This document shows, in pieces, positions 16,955 to 25,073 of a stretch of 64,000 nt of DNA. The stretch is from Streptomyces sp. SN-593 (lineage in GTDB: Bacteria; Actinomycetota; Actinomycetes; Streptomycetales; Streptomycetaceae). Both the position numbers and the translations under genes were made by a program. The notes under the pieces were generated by a model, which saw nothing but the letters and a program-made list of their open reading frames with translations, searched no databases and was not told where the DNA came from. The stretch's first letter is position 1. Each line of letters begins with the position of its first letter. The stretch spans positions 1,302,001 to 1,366,000 of the forward strand of contig NZ_AP018365.1 in the NCBI RefSeq assembly GCF_016756395.1, in the 5' to 3' direction.

Positions 16955-18010
16955 ATGGCGTTCGAGTCCGCGGACGCGGGGGACCTGGGCGGTTGGGCGG
17001 TGGACGAGCCGGGGCCGATCGCCACGGGACCGCTGCGCCGCACACGGCGGAAAGCACCGCGGCCGGGTCCGGGCGAGGTGCTGGTGCGGGTCGAGGCGTG
17101 CGGGGTGTGCCGGACCGATCTCCACCTCGCGGAGGGGGATCTGCGCCCGCACCGCCCGATGACCGTTCCGGGCCACGAGATCGTCGGCAGGGTCCTCGGC
17201 TCGGGGCCGGGGACGGGCCGTTTCGCGCGCGGCGACCGGGTGGGCGGCGCCTGGCTGCGCGGCACCTGCGGGGTGTGCCGCTACTGCCGGTCCGGCCGGG
17301 AGAACCTGTGCCCGTCGTCGGTCTACACGGGCTGGGACGCGGACGGCGGCTTCGCCGAAGTGACGGTCCTGCCCGAGGAGTTCGCGTATCCGCTGCCCGG
17401 TGGGGCCGACCCGGCCGAGCTGGCGCCGCTGCTGTGCGCGGGCATCATCGGCTACCGCGCGCTGCGGCGCAGCGCGCTCCCGCCGGGCGGCCGGCTCGGC
17501 CTGTACGGCTTCGGGGGGTCCGCGCACCTGGCCGCGCAGGTCGCCCTCGCCGAGGGCGCGACCGTCCACGTGCTGACCCGGTCCGCGGCGGCCCGCCGGC
17601 TCGCCCTGGACCTCGGGGCGTCGTCCGCCCGCGGCGGCTACGACGCGCCGCCCGAACCCCTGGACTCGGCGATCCTCTTCGCGCCGGTCGGCGACCTGGT
17701 GCCGGTCGCGCTGGCGGCCCTCGACCGCGGCGGCACCCTCGCCGTCGCCGGCATCCACCTGTCGGACATCCCGGTGCTGGACTACCAGCGGCACCTGTTC
17801 CAGGAGCGCGAGCTGCGCAGCGTCACCTCCAACACCCGCGCCGACGGCCGGGACTTCCTGGAGACCGCCCGGCGGGTCGGCATCCGTCCCACCATCACCC
17901 GCTACCCGCTGGACCGGGCCGACCGCGCGCTGGCCGACCTCGCCGCGGACCGCGTCAACGGCGCGGCGGTGCTCGTCCCGCCCACCGCCCCTTCCCCCAC
18001 GGCCGGTTGA
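16955..18010 (+). CDS. zinc-dependent alcohol dehydrogenase family protein (MDR)
   Basis: 351 aa from ATG 16955. The catalytic zinc site is visible as [13 protein letters not shown] and GHEIVG. The structural zinc site is a cluster of cysteines in [18 protein letters not shown]. The Rossmann part has [16 protein letters not shown] (residues about 175-190). It belongs to the subgroup annotated as zinc-binding alcohol dehydrogenase family protein. It oxidises an alcohol or reduces an aldehyde with NAD(P). The N-terminus may be shorter than drawn. Confidence 0.9.
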   Translation: MAFESADAGDLGGWAVDEPGPIATGPLRRTRRKAPRPGPGEVLVRVEACGVCRTDLHLAEGDLRPHRPMTVPGHEIVGRVLGSGPGTGRFARGDRVGGAWLRGTCGVCRYCRSGRENLCPSSVYTGWDADGGFAEVTVLPEEFAYPLPGGADPAELAPLLCAGIIGYRALRRSALPPGGRLGLYGFGGSAHLAAQVALAEGATVHVLTRSAAARRLALDLGASSARGGYDAPPEPLDSAILFAPVGDLVPVALAALDRGGTLAVAGIHLSDIPVLDYQRHLFQERELRSVTSNTRADGRDFLETARRVGIRPTITRYPLDRADRALADLAADRVNGAAVLVPPTAPSPTAG

Positions 18011-18138
18011 TCCGGGCTTCCGCCGGCGCGGGAGCCCGAGCCGGCGGCCCGGCCTGACCCGGCGCCCGGCCCGACGGCGCCCGGATCACGGGCCGGCCGC
18101 CGGGCCGGTCCCGCGAGCCGGGTGCCGAATCAGGCCGG

Positions 18139-18903
18139 TCAGGCGTCCGGCGCGGCCTTGGCGCCGAGGTGGCGGGCGAAGAACCGCACGGCGCTGTCCG
18201 CCTCGAACCTCGGCAGCTCCTTGTGGCGGCCCGCGTTGGCGTGCAGCGACTTCTCCCGCGACGCGAAGGCGTCGAAGAGCGCGAGCCCGGCGGCGCGCGG
18301 GATGTGCTCGTCGTCCCACTGCAGGTCGAACTCGACCGGGACGGTGATCCGCCGCGCCGCCTCGGCGAGCGCGTCGGGCCAGTGCAGTCCGAAGACCGCG
18401 GCGTCGATCCTGGGGTCGTCCGCCACCAGCGGCACCCCGATCGCGGTGCCCATGTTCAGGCCGAGGTAGCCGACCGGCCCCCGGTCCCCGATCTCGGGCA
18501 GGGTCCGGAGCGCGTCGAGGGTCGCCCGCCACTCCGGCACGGCCCGCTCGGCGAGGTGGGCGTTGTAGCGGACCACGATCGGGCCCTCGGGCTCGCCCGC
18601 CGCCCTGGCCCGGTACAGTTCCGCGATCTCCCGCTCGTCGTGGGCGGTGCGCGGCCGGCCGCCGTGGCCGGGCGCGTCGATGGCGGCGACGTGGAAGCCG
18701 CAGCCGGCCACGATCCGCTGCGCGCGGCCGGACACCGCCGGCGCCTTCTTGTGCATGCCGCCGCCGTGGCCCACCAGCACCAGCGGGGCGCGCCCGGCGC
18801 CGGCCGCCGGCGACCAGAGCACGCCGGGGACCCCGCCCACGGCGAAGTCGCGCTCGATCATGCCGTCCGACGACGACTCGGCGGTGAACTCGATTGTCTT
18901 CAA
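18139..18903 (-). CDS. alpha/beta hydrolase fold protein with Asn at the nucleophile position
   Basis: TTG 18903 is the most likely start (254 aa, MKTIEFTAESSSDGMIERDF). GAGAGG lies 9 nt upstream and no ATG or GTG fits better. Oxyanion region LVLVGHGGGMHKK, then PGHGGR. The nucleophile elbow should read GxSxG but reads GYLGLNMGTAIG, with Asn150 (codon AAC) where Ser or Cys is expected. The acid (QWDDEH) and the His (GRHKELPRF) are in place. Related Streptomyces proteins, as I recall them, have GLSMGT. The protein may be catalytically dead or changed in role; a sequencing error is also possible. Confidence 0.82.
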   Translation of the reverse strand: MKTIEFTAESSSDGMIERDFAVGGVPGVLWSPAAGAGRAPLVLVGHGGGMHKKAPAVSGRAQRIVAGCGFHVAAIDAPGHGGRPRTAHDEREIAELYRARAAGEPEGPIVVRYNAHLAERAVPEWRATLDALRTLPEIGDRGPVGYLGLNMGTAIGVPLVADDPRIDAAVFGLHWPDALAEAARRITVPVEFDLQWDDEHIPRAAGLALFDAFASREKSLHANAGRHKELPRFEADSAVRFFARHLGAKAAPDA

Positions 18904-19362
18904 GGGATGTTGCCTCTCGGGAGTGCCTCTTGATGTCCAGGCGCTCCCGGTGGCGGCTGTGTCAGCCGCCGAACCGTGGCAGGAAGGGGAGCACCCGCGT
19001 GGATCGAACGTGCACGGGTCCCACCTCCTTCGTCCGGTGTCACGGTCGCCGCAAGCTACCAGCCGCACTGCTCCCCCGCCCAGCGGTTTTTCGTCGGCGG
19101 CGGCCAACTCGGCTCTACGGAGGCATGGTTGCCCTCCCCGCTGCGCGATCGGGTGACCTGCTCCCGCGCCGCCCGGGCCTCGGGAGTGTCACGGCCCCGC
19201 CGCGCACGACGATCGTTATGTTGGACGTGTCGGTCCTTCGCGGGCGCACCCCTGACAGCCGCGCCCGCGAAGGCCCGCCCACCCGTGGACCGTTGGCCCG
19301 GTGGGCCGACCGGCCGGATGGTCGGACCATCGGACACGCCGGACGGTCGTACGGGTCGGCGC
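18904..19362. other. intergenic region, no gene
   Basis: Upstream region of the hydrolase gene. Near its right end GATGGTC-G-GACCATC (19317-19331), 32 nt past the flavodoxin-like stop, may be that gene's terminator. ACGATCGT near 19208 is a short palindrome. Open frames here look non-coding. Confidence 0.5.
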
Positions 19363-20103
19363 TCAGACGGTCAGCGCGGGCGGGGCGGAGTGGCCGGCCC
19401 GGAGGTCGGCGGAGAGGGCGCGGGCCTCGTGCTCGGTCATCCGCGGGGTGTCGTAGGGCACCGCGTTCACCCAGCGCTGGGTGAGGCGGGCGATCCGCTC
19501 CCCGTAGCGTTCCGCGGTGACCAGGTCGCCCGGCGATCCGGCGTTCTCGGGCCCGAGGTCGGAGTGGCTCTGGCCCATCAGCCCCAGCCACGAGCCGAGC
19601 CGGTTGAGGTCGTCGCGGGAGCCGCCGCTCCAGTTGTTGCCCGGCATGTCACCGACACCGATCCACTGCATGCCCAACTGCGTTGCGAACACCGCCAGTT
19701 GCTGGAGCACCGCCAACTTGTCGCCGCTCTGGGACGCGGACATGGTGAAGCCGCCGGCCAGCTTGTCCTTCCACCGCTGCGTGGTGAAGGCGGTGAACGC
19801 CGCCTCCATGAAAGCCTTGAAGACCGCCGACGCGCTGCCCATCAGCGTCGGGCTGCCGAAGACGATCGCGTCGCAGCCGTCCAGCAGCGCCAGCGCCTCG
19901 GGGTCGCGCCAGCGCCCGGCGTTCACGTCCTCCGCCCGGACCTCGACGAGGTGCACCCGGGTGCCCGGGACCCGCCGCGCGCCGTCGGCGAGGTGCTCGG
20001 CCAGCACCCGGGTGTGGCCGTGCACGGAGTGGTGGACCACCGCCACCGTAACCTCCGGTACGTCGTCCTGTGCACGGTCGATGCCGTCGACTGCCATGGC
20101 CAT
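19363..20103 (-). CDS. flavodoxin-fold NAD(P)H:quinone oxidoreductase (WrbA-like)
   Basis: 246 aa from ATG 20103, 7 nt after GGGAG. An FMN-binding flavodoxin fold is indicated by VAVVHHSVHGHTRVLAEHLADGA (phosphate loop), DAIVFGSPTLMGSASAVFKAFME and FTMSASQSGDK. The C-terminal extension beyond residue 190 is longer than in minimal WrbA. It probably reduces quinones or nitro compounds by two electrons. It is divergent from a LysR gene, with a 19-bp palindrome between them, so LysR control in response to a redox-active compound is likely. Confidence 0.88.
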   Translation of the reverse strand: MAMAVDGIDRAQDDVPEVTVAVVHHSVHGHTRVLAEHLADGARRVPGTRVHLVEVRAEDVNAGRWRDPEALALLDGCDAIVFGSPTLMGSASAVFKAFMEAAFTAFTTQRWKDKLAGGFTMSASQSGDKLAVLQQLAVFATQLGMQWIGVGDMPGNNWSGGSRDDLNRLGSWLGLMGQSHSDLGPENAGSPGDLVTAERYGERIARLTQRWVNAVPYDTPRMTEHEARALSADLRAGHSAPPALTV

Positions 20104-20192
20104 CTCACTGCTCCCAATCGTGGGGTTCTCCGCCTGCCCTGCCATCCCACCGCGCGGGCGGTACGCCATCAACGCCGAACTTCACCACCCAG

Positions 20193-20211
20193 CGATCGGT
20201 GCGACCGATCG
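20193..20211. promoter_or_regulatory. 8-3-8 perfect palindrome, operator candidate
   Basis: CGATCGGTGCGACCGATCG in the 127-nt spacer between the divergent flavodoxin and LysR genes, 20 nt before the LysR GTG. Position and symmetry suggest the LysR site controlling both genes. Confidence 0.6.
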
Positions 20212-20230
20212 AAGGCGTTAACGTGAGGAG

Positions 20231-21118
20231 GTGGACAGGATCGAGCTGGAGGCGTTCGTCGCCGTGGCGGAGGAACTCCACTTCGGGCGCGCCGCCGAGC
20301 GCCTGCACCGGGGGCAGCCCACCGTCAGCGACGCCGTACGGCGGCTGGAGACCGCCCTCGGCGGACGGCTGTTCCACCGCACCAGCCGCCGGGTGGCGTT
20401 GACCGGACTGGGCGAGGAACTGCTGCCCGACGCCCGCGCCGCCCTCGCCCAGCTCCACCGCTTCCAGCAGCGCGGGCGCGCGCTGGCCGCCGGAGACCGG
20501 ACCCGCACGAGCCTCGTCGTCGCACACGCCGAGTACACCGACCACCAGCTCCTGCTGCGCTGCCTGCCGCGCCTGCGCGAGCGGTGCCCCGACGTGATGA
20601 TCGTGCCGGAGGCGATGCCGACCACCGCCCAGGTCACCGCCCTGCGCGCCGAGACGATCGGGCTCGGCATCGGCTGGGCGACCGACGGCGTCTCCGGCGT
20701 ACGCGCCAGGGTGCTGTCCACCGAGCGGTTCGTGGCGCTGGTGCCGGCCACCCATCCGCTCGCCGCGCACGCCGAGCTCAGCACGGCCGAGCTGTCCACC
20801 ACCGGGCTGCTCACCTGGCCGCACCAGATCAACAGCGGGCTCTGCGACCGGCTGCTGGCCGCCTTCCACAGCGGCGGAGCCGACCTGCGCATCATCAGGA
20901 CCGCCGGCAGCGTGCACGACATCGCCGCCCACGTCGCGGCCGGCACCGGCATCGGGATCACCGTCGGGTCGGCGCTCGACCACCAGCCGCCCGGCCTGCG
21001 CGTCATCCCCCTCACCGGCCCCTCGACCACCGCCGACCAGGTCGTCCTGACGCCCGACGCGCCCTCACGCACCGCCGCCGCGCTGCGCGACCTGCTGCTG
21101 GACGCCTCGGCCGGCTGA
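20231..21118 (+). CDS. LysR family transcriptional regulator
   Basis: 295 aa from GTG 20231. LysR winged helix at residues 1-60 (IELEAFVAVAEELHFGRAAERLHRGQPTVSDAVRRLETALGGRLFHRTSRRVALT), then the effector-binding domain. The start is marked by AGGAGG overlapping it, so a slightly different start is possible. It is divergent from the flavodoxin-like oxidoreductase and is its probable regulator. Confidence 0.92.
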   Translation: MDRIELEAFVAVAEELHFGRAAERLHRGQPTVSDAVRRLETALGGRLFHRTSRRVALTGLGEELLPDARAALAQLHRFQQRGRALAAGDRTRTSLVVAHAEYTDHQLLLRCLPRLRERCPDVMIVPEAMPTTAQVTALRAETIGLGIGWATDGVSGVRARVLSTERFVALVPATHPLAAHAELSTAELSTTGLLTWPHQINSGLCDRLLAAFHSGGADLRIIRTAGSVHDIAAHVAAGTGIGITVGSALDHQPPGLRVIPLTGPSTTADQVVLTPDAPSRTAAALRDLLLDASAG

Positions 21119-21135
21119 CGGCCGCGGCCTGCCGG

Positions 21136-21200
21136 GCGCCTCGGTCCGACGCCTCGGCCCGACGCCTCGGCTGGACGCCTCAGCCGGACACCTCGGCCCG
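21136..21200. repeat. five 13-bp tandem repeats, consensus ACGCCTCGGCCCG
   Basis: Units at 21136, 21149, 21162, 21175 and 21188 differ by one to three bases. They start 18 nt after the LysR stop. The period is not a multiple of three, so this is not coding. Confidence 0.75.
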
Positions 21201-21281
21201 ACGCCGGCCCCGACCGCACGCGCGGTGGCGCCCGCGGGCCGTACGGCCGCCGTCCGCGCGGTGCGACTTCGACCGTTCCCG

Positions 21282-21301
21282 CCTTTAGCCGGAGCTAAAG
21301 G
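21282..21301. promoter_or_regulatory. 8-4-8 perfect inverted repeat upstream of the XRE gene
   Basis: CCTTTAGC-CGGA-GCTAAAGG, 57 nt before ATG 21359. AT-rich half sites in a GC-rich context point to an operator, probably for the XRE protein itself. Confidence 0.65.
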
Positions 21302-21358
21302 TGTCATGCTGCGTGCAGGGCAACGGCTGGCAGCCGGCGACACAGTGGGGGGCACACC

Positions 21359-21691
21359 ATGGGCTTCATGGCGCGGGGCGGGAGCAGCGCCGCCGACGTG
21401 GCGGGGGCGCGGCTGGCACGGGAGGCGACGGCGTCGCTCGCGGGCGTGCTGGCCGGGCTCGGCGTGTCGCAGTCGGAGCTGGCGAGGGCGATGTCCGTCA
21501 GCCCGGGGCGGGTCAGCCAGATCATGTCGGGGGACGCCAACCTCACGGTGCGCAGCCTCGCCGCGGCCGCCGAGGCGATCGGCGCCCGGGTGGAGATCAC
21601 GTTCCACGCGCCGCCGCGGGACGCCGCCGTGCAGCCCCGGGACGGCGCCGCGCCGGTGTACGGCAGCGGGCAGGCCCCCGCGTGCCGGTAG
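21359..21691 (+). CDS. small XRE-family DNA-binding protein
   Basis: 110 aa from ATG 21359, the first ATG after the inverted repeat. Residues about 25-75 form a helix-turn-helix (LAGVLAGLGVSQSELARAMSVSPGRVSQIMSGDANLTVRSLAAAAEAIGARVEI). The SQSELAR...SPGRVSQIM pattern and the final beta strand resemble HigA/Xre antitoxin-type repressors. No toxin-like gene is beside it. It is probably autoregulated through the repeat just upstream. Confidence 0.85.
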   Translation: MGFMARGGSSAADVAGARLAREATASLAGVLAGLGVSQSELARAMSVSPGRVSQIMSGDANLTVRSLAAAAEAIGARVEITFHAPPRDAAVQPRDGAAPVYGSGQAPACR

Positions 21692-21866
21692 CGGTGGCGG
21701 CGTCCGCGGGAGCGGCGAGCGGTCCCGGCGGGTCCCGCGGGGCCGTCCCGGGGATGCCGCCGTGCGGGCTCGGGGCCGAAGGCAAGGGGTGGGGGCGGGG
21801 ACGGTCCGTCGGCGCCCGGTGCGCACGCCGTGCTTCCCGCGCGCGGGTGCCCGCGGCCCGGGGCGG

Positions 21867-22658
21867 TCATCTCCCCTGCCGCAGGGCGCCCGTGGACCGG
21901 TAGGCGTCGGGCGGGACCACCGCGTCCCGGAGCCGCTCGATCTCCGGCCGCTCCGAGCGGCGGCCCTGGCAGTAGGCGAACCGCAGCAGGTGCGCGCACA
22001 TCGCCCGCGCCTCGTTGAAGGCGATCACGCACCTGGCCTCCTCGTCCGCGCTGCGGGCCCGCCGGAACTCGGCCACGCCCGGCGGCGCCGGGGTCCGGCA
22101 CGCCTCCTCCACGCGGGTCTGGACGTCGAGCGCGGCGTCGAGCCTCCGTTCCGCGTCCTCGTGGCAGGCGCAGACCGCCTTGTTCGTCACGGTGCTGTGC
22201 GGGCGGTCCAGCAGGAAGCGCTTGAGGCCGTGGATGAAGATCCGCAACTGCCGCACCTCCTTGAACCGCTCCATGAAGCTGTCGCACCAGGTCTGGGCGT
22301 CGGTCGCCAGCCGGTACTCAAGGCGTTCCAGCAGCCAGCCGATGCCCAGGGTCATGAAGCGCAGCAGGGGTTGGGCGCCCTCGTCCTGCCGCCTGCCGCG
22401 CGGCGCGACGGCGAAGCCGGTGGCGACGCCCGCGGCGGCCGGCGGCACCTGGCCCAGGTGCGGCAGGAGCAGGCCGGCGCCGACGGACGTCGCGCCCATC
22501 GCGAGCAGCACGAGCGCCGACAGGCAGGCGGACCGCCACGTCCCCAGCAGGCGGCCCCTGCCCGCGAAGCGGCGCAGGAGGCACAGCCAGGCGATGGCGG
22601 TGCAGGCGGCGGCCGGCGCGGCGTACGCGGCGCACCAGGTGTGGCTGTACCAGGTCAT
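21867..22658 (-). CDS. two-TM membrane protein of unknown function
   Basis: ATG 22658 gives 263 aa (MTWYSHTWCAAYAAPAAACTA...). A longer frame to 22988 exists, but its extra 110 residues come from low-complexity repeats. Hydrophobic segments lie at about 6-30 and 48-75. The remaining 180 residues are soluble, with an Arg/Glu-rich helical pattern (WLLERLEYRLATDAQTWCDSFMERFKEVRQLRIF) and several Cys. No family is recognised. It lies downstream of the ECF sigma operon on the same strand, but 370 nt of repeat-rich DNA separates them. Confidence 0.6.
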   Translation of the reverse strand: MTWYSHTWCAAYAAPAAACTAIAWLCLLRRFAGRGRLLGTWRSACLSALVLLAMGATSVGAGLLLPHLGQVPPAAAGVATGFAVAPRGRRQDEGAQPLLRFMTLGIGWLLERLEYRLATDAQTWCDSFMERFKEVRQLRIFIHGLKRFLLDRPHSTVTNKAVCACHEDAERRLDAALDVQTRVEEACRTPAPPGVAEFRRARSADEEARCVIAFNEARAMCAHLLRFAYCQGRRSERPEIERLRDAVVPPDAYRSTGALRQGR

Positions 22659-23026
22659 GAACGGCCCCAGGGTGTCGTGCCACTGCTGCTGGACAGGAAC
22701 GGCCGCCGAACGGGCCGCACGGCCCGCCCCGTTCCGCCCGCGGACCCGGTGCCCCGGGCCGGCGAGCCGGGCAGGCCCCGGCCACCGGGCCGGGCGGACC
22801 GGCGGACACGGCCGCATCGGAACGACGGACCGGACCGGCACGAGCCGACGGAACGGCCCGGCCGACGGGGCCGGGCATGGCCACCCCGCCCGGCCGACCG
22901 GCGCGAGCCGACGGAACGGCCCGGCCCGGCCCGGGGTGCCGGGCGGGGCCGGCCCCGCGGGCGGCGCCCGGGGGCGCCACCGGGCCACCGTCAGGTCGTC
23001 GCCGTCAGACCGCCGTCAGGCCGCCG
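22659..23026. repeat. repeat-rich low-complexity region
   Basis: Near-identical blocks containing GAGCCGACGGAACGGCCCGG occur at about 22843 and 22908, amid other CCGG-rich short repeats, and GTCAGGCCGCC-type repeats precede the next stop codon. Apparent open reading through it is a composition effect; I see no gene. Confidence 0.55.
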
Positions 23027-23809
23027 TCAGGTCGTCGCCGTCATCTCCTCGATCTTCTCCGCGAACCCGTCCGCGGGCAGCGGCAGGTCCACGGCCTCGT
23101 CGACGAACCGCACGGCGGACCTGACGTAGCCGACGACGGCGGTGGCCTCGTCCGGCACCGTCTTGCGGCGCGCCACCGCGTGCAGGCAGGTCGCGGCGGC
23201 CGCGGTCTCCCGGTCGCGGCCCTCCCGCACCGCGCGCGCCCACAACTCCCGTCCCCGGCGCGGGATCTGGTCGTGCCACCAGTTGGCCTCCTGCACCTCG
23301 CCGAGCGCCAGATGGTGCAGGAACAGGCAGAACTTGGCCTCGCCGTCGTCGGCGCCGGAGGCGAACTGCCACCAGAAGCGGGCGCTGTCCTCCCGGCCGG
23401 CCAGGTGCAGGACGCAGGCCAGCACCCGGGCGCCCTCGGGTTCGAGGATCCGGCTGGGGTCGTCGGCGGACTCCACCGACCCGCTGACGAAGGCGGACAT
23501 CGTCTGGAGGGCCTTGGCCTGGGTGATGACGATCTTGCACAGGTGCCGCAGGTCGTCCGCCGCGTCCAGGCGTTCGCGGTCCGCGGTCTCGCCGTGGTGG
23601 TGGGGCTCCCAGCGGCTGGGCCGGACCGGCTCGCACCACAGGTCGCGGCTGGTGGCGTCGTCGAAGGTGAGCGCGCCGGTCATGATCTGCTGCATCGTGG
23701 CGGCCGCGGCGAGCCGGGCCTGCGCGGCGACCAGCTCCTCACGGGTGTACTCCGGCGAGCGCAGCCGCGCCTTGGCCAGGATCTCCTCAAAAGGCATCGA
23801 CACGGGCAT
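23027..23809 (-). CDS. unknown protein encoded with the ECF sigma factor
   Basis: 260 aa from ATG 23809, overlapping the sigma gene by 23 nt, which implies translational coupling. Mostly helical and soluble (MPFEEILAKARLRSPEYTREELVAAQARLAAAATMQQIMTG...). The middle region (EGARVLACVLHLAGREDSARFWWQFASGADDGEAKFCLFLHHLALGEVQEANWWHDQI) looks like helical-repeat (TPR-like) packing. No transmembrane helix and no zinc anti-sigma (HxxxCxxC) motif is visible. A partner or regulator of the sigma factor is the best guess from position. Confidence 0.7.
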   Translation of the reverse strand: MPVSMPFEEILAKARLRSPEYTREELVAAQARLAAAATMQQIMTGALTFDDATSRDLWCEPVRPSRWEPHHHGETADRERLDAADDLRHLCKIVITQAKALQTMSAFVSGSVESADDPSRILEPEGARVLACVLHLAGREDSARFWWQFASGADDGEAKFCLFLHHLALGEVQEANWWHDQIPRRGRELWARAVREGRDRETAAAATCLHAVARRKTVPDEATAVVGYVRSAVRFVDEAVDLPLPADGFAEKIEEMTATT

Positions 23810-24383
23810 CTTCGCGTCCCTTCAGCTCGGGGTCCAGCGCAGCGGCGAGGCGGCGGCGCGCGTCGCGGGCGGTGGAGCGGACGGTGGCCTCGGTGATCCC
23901 CAGCAGGTCCGCGGTCTGGCGGGTGGTGTAGTCGAGGCTGTAGCGCATCAGGAACACGTCGTGCTGGCGCTCGGGGAGGGCGTCGATGGCCTCCCACAGC
24001 GCGATGCTGACCTCCAGCGCGCCGATCGGGTCCACGGTGTCGTGCGCCAGCTCGGTGGCGAAGATGGCGTCGGCCATCTTCTGCCGGCGGGTGCGGGCAC
24101 GGGCCGCGTCGCGGACCCGGTTCTTCACCAGCCACCAGGCGTAGGCGGCCGGTTCGGGCTGTTCCAGGGCCTTACGCCAGTGCCGTAGCAGTTCCACCAT
24201 GGCCTCGTGGACCGCGTCCTCGGCGTCGGCCCGCGAGCCGAGGTACATCTGGGCCCAGCGCACGTACGCGCCGCGGTACAGCGCGTGGAACGCCTGGAAG
24301 TCCAGCGGCTGGGCCGCCGGGTCCGGGTCCTCGTCGGCCTTCGCGCGGGGCAGGCGGTCGCCGTGTGCCTCGTCGTGGTTCAC
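23787..24383 (-). CDS. ECF-type RNA polymerase sigma factor
   Basis: 198 aa from GTG 24383 after GGAGA. Region 2 at about 28-95 (FHALYRGAYVRWAQMYLGSRADAEDAVHEAMVELLRHW...AYAWWLVKNRVRD), region 4 at about 130-185 (ALPERQHDVFLMRYSLDYTTRQTADLLGITEATVRSTARDARRRLAAAL). It lacks the C-terminal SnoaL-like extension of ECF41 factors. It heads a two-gene operon with the overlapping unknown gene. Its upstream region contains an 18-bp palindrome. Confidence 0.93.
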   Translation of the reverse strand: MNHDEAHGDRLPRAKADEDPDPAAQPLDFQAFHALYRGAYVRWAQMYLGSRADAEDAVHEAMVELLRHWRKALEQPEPAAYAWWLVKNRVRDAARARTRRQKMADAIFATELAHDTVDPIGALEVSIALWEAIDALPERQHDVFLMRYSLDYTTRQTADLLGITEATVRSTARDARRRLAAALDPELKGREDARVDAF

Positions 24384-25073
24384 CGGGTCTCTCCCCGTCC
24401 GTCGCTGGAGTCGCGGGTACGGCGTACGGTCCCGGCCGCCGCCGTGGGCACGGCTTCGATCTGATGGGTCGTCACGGGCCTTGCCGGTCCTCTCGCTTCG
24501 AGCTCGAAGCGCCCACCCCCGTGTGCACTCCGGGACCGCACCGTCGCGGTCCTGCCTACATAGCGTTCGGAGCCGCCCAAACGTGCACCCGAAACACGGC
24601 CGATAAACGCACTAACAGGTACCGACCGGTCGGTTGCGCAACGGCGGGCCCCCTCGCCGACCGGGCGCCGCGCCGACACCGTGTCGGCTACCAGGGCGAA
24701 CGCCGCACCCCCGGCGCGGACGCCCGTCCTCCGGTACCGCACCCCGCCGATCCGGCCGCCCTACAGCGTGACGAACGCCACATTCCCGTACTCGGCGCCG
24801 CGCCGCCCGGCACCGGCCGCCACCCCCGCGGAAGCCCACCGCCCGCCCGCCGACCGCCCGGCAGCGGAACCGGCGGCTCCGGCGGGAGCACTGCCCCCAG
24901 AACCGTTCAGCTTATGTTGCGCGCCTGGGGTCATCTCAGGCGCGCGACCTCGGTATACGGTCCCCCGAAACCTCCTCTTCACATATGGCTCACACACCGC
25001 GCAGCACCCCCGGGCCGGCCCTCGCCGTCCGCCCTCCGCTCGTCACATCCCGCAACCATCGTTAGAGGTGCCC
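24384..25073. promoter_or_regulatory. long divergent control region, ECF sigma / MFS exporter, with several palindromes
   Basis: 690 nt without a supported gene. Perfect inverted repeats: CGCTTCGAGCTCGAAGCG (24494-24511), GGACCGC-N6-GCGGTCC (24533-24552), ACCGACCGGTCGGT (24621-24634, TetR-operator-like), GCCGACACCGTGTCGGC (24672-24688) and GCGCGCCTG-N9-CAGGCGCGC (24919-24945). The first two are nearer the sigma gene, the rest nearer the exporter. Confidence 0.6.

Noticed and set aside
19056..19337. Minus-strand frame between the flavodoxin-like and hydrolase genes
   Set aside because: Composition typical of non-coding high-GC DNA, no start signal, no resemblance to known proteins.
14867..21200. 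The tandem repeats as CRISPR
   Set aside because: Units of 13 bp with no spacers and no cas genes.
22659..22988. N-terminal extension of the 21867 membrane gene
   Set aside because: Made of DNA repeats rich in Pro/Arg/Gly/Ala; no signal or membrane helix. ATG 22658 is simpler.
23787..24383. ECF sigma at 23787 as the factor for the ECF41 promoters
   Set aside because: It lacks the SnoaL-like C-terminal extension that defines ECF41 and is not beside a COE gene.
24494..24511. CGCTTCGAGCTCGAAGCG as a second StrR-type operator
   Set aside because: Contains TTCGA/TCGAA but with no 11-nt spacer and without the CTG/CAG half-site ends.
24681..25073. Upstream extension of the MFS gene
   Set aside because: Adds 131 low-complexity residues over a region full of palindromes; ATG 25074 has a ribosome site.
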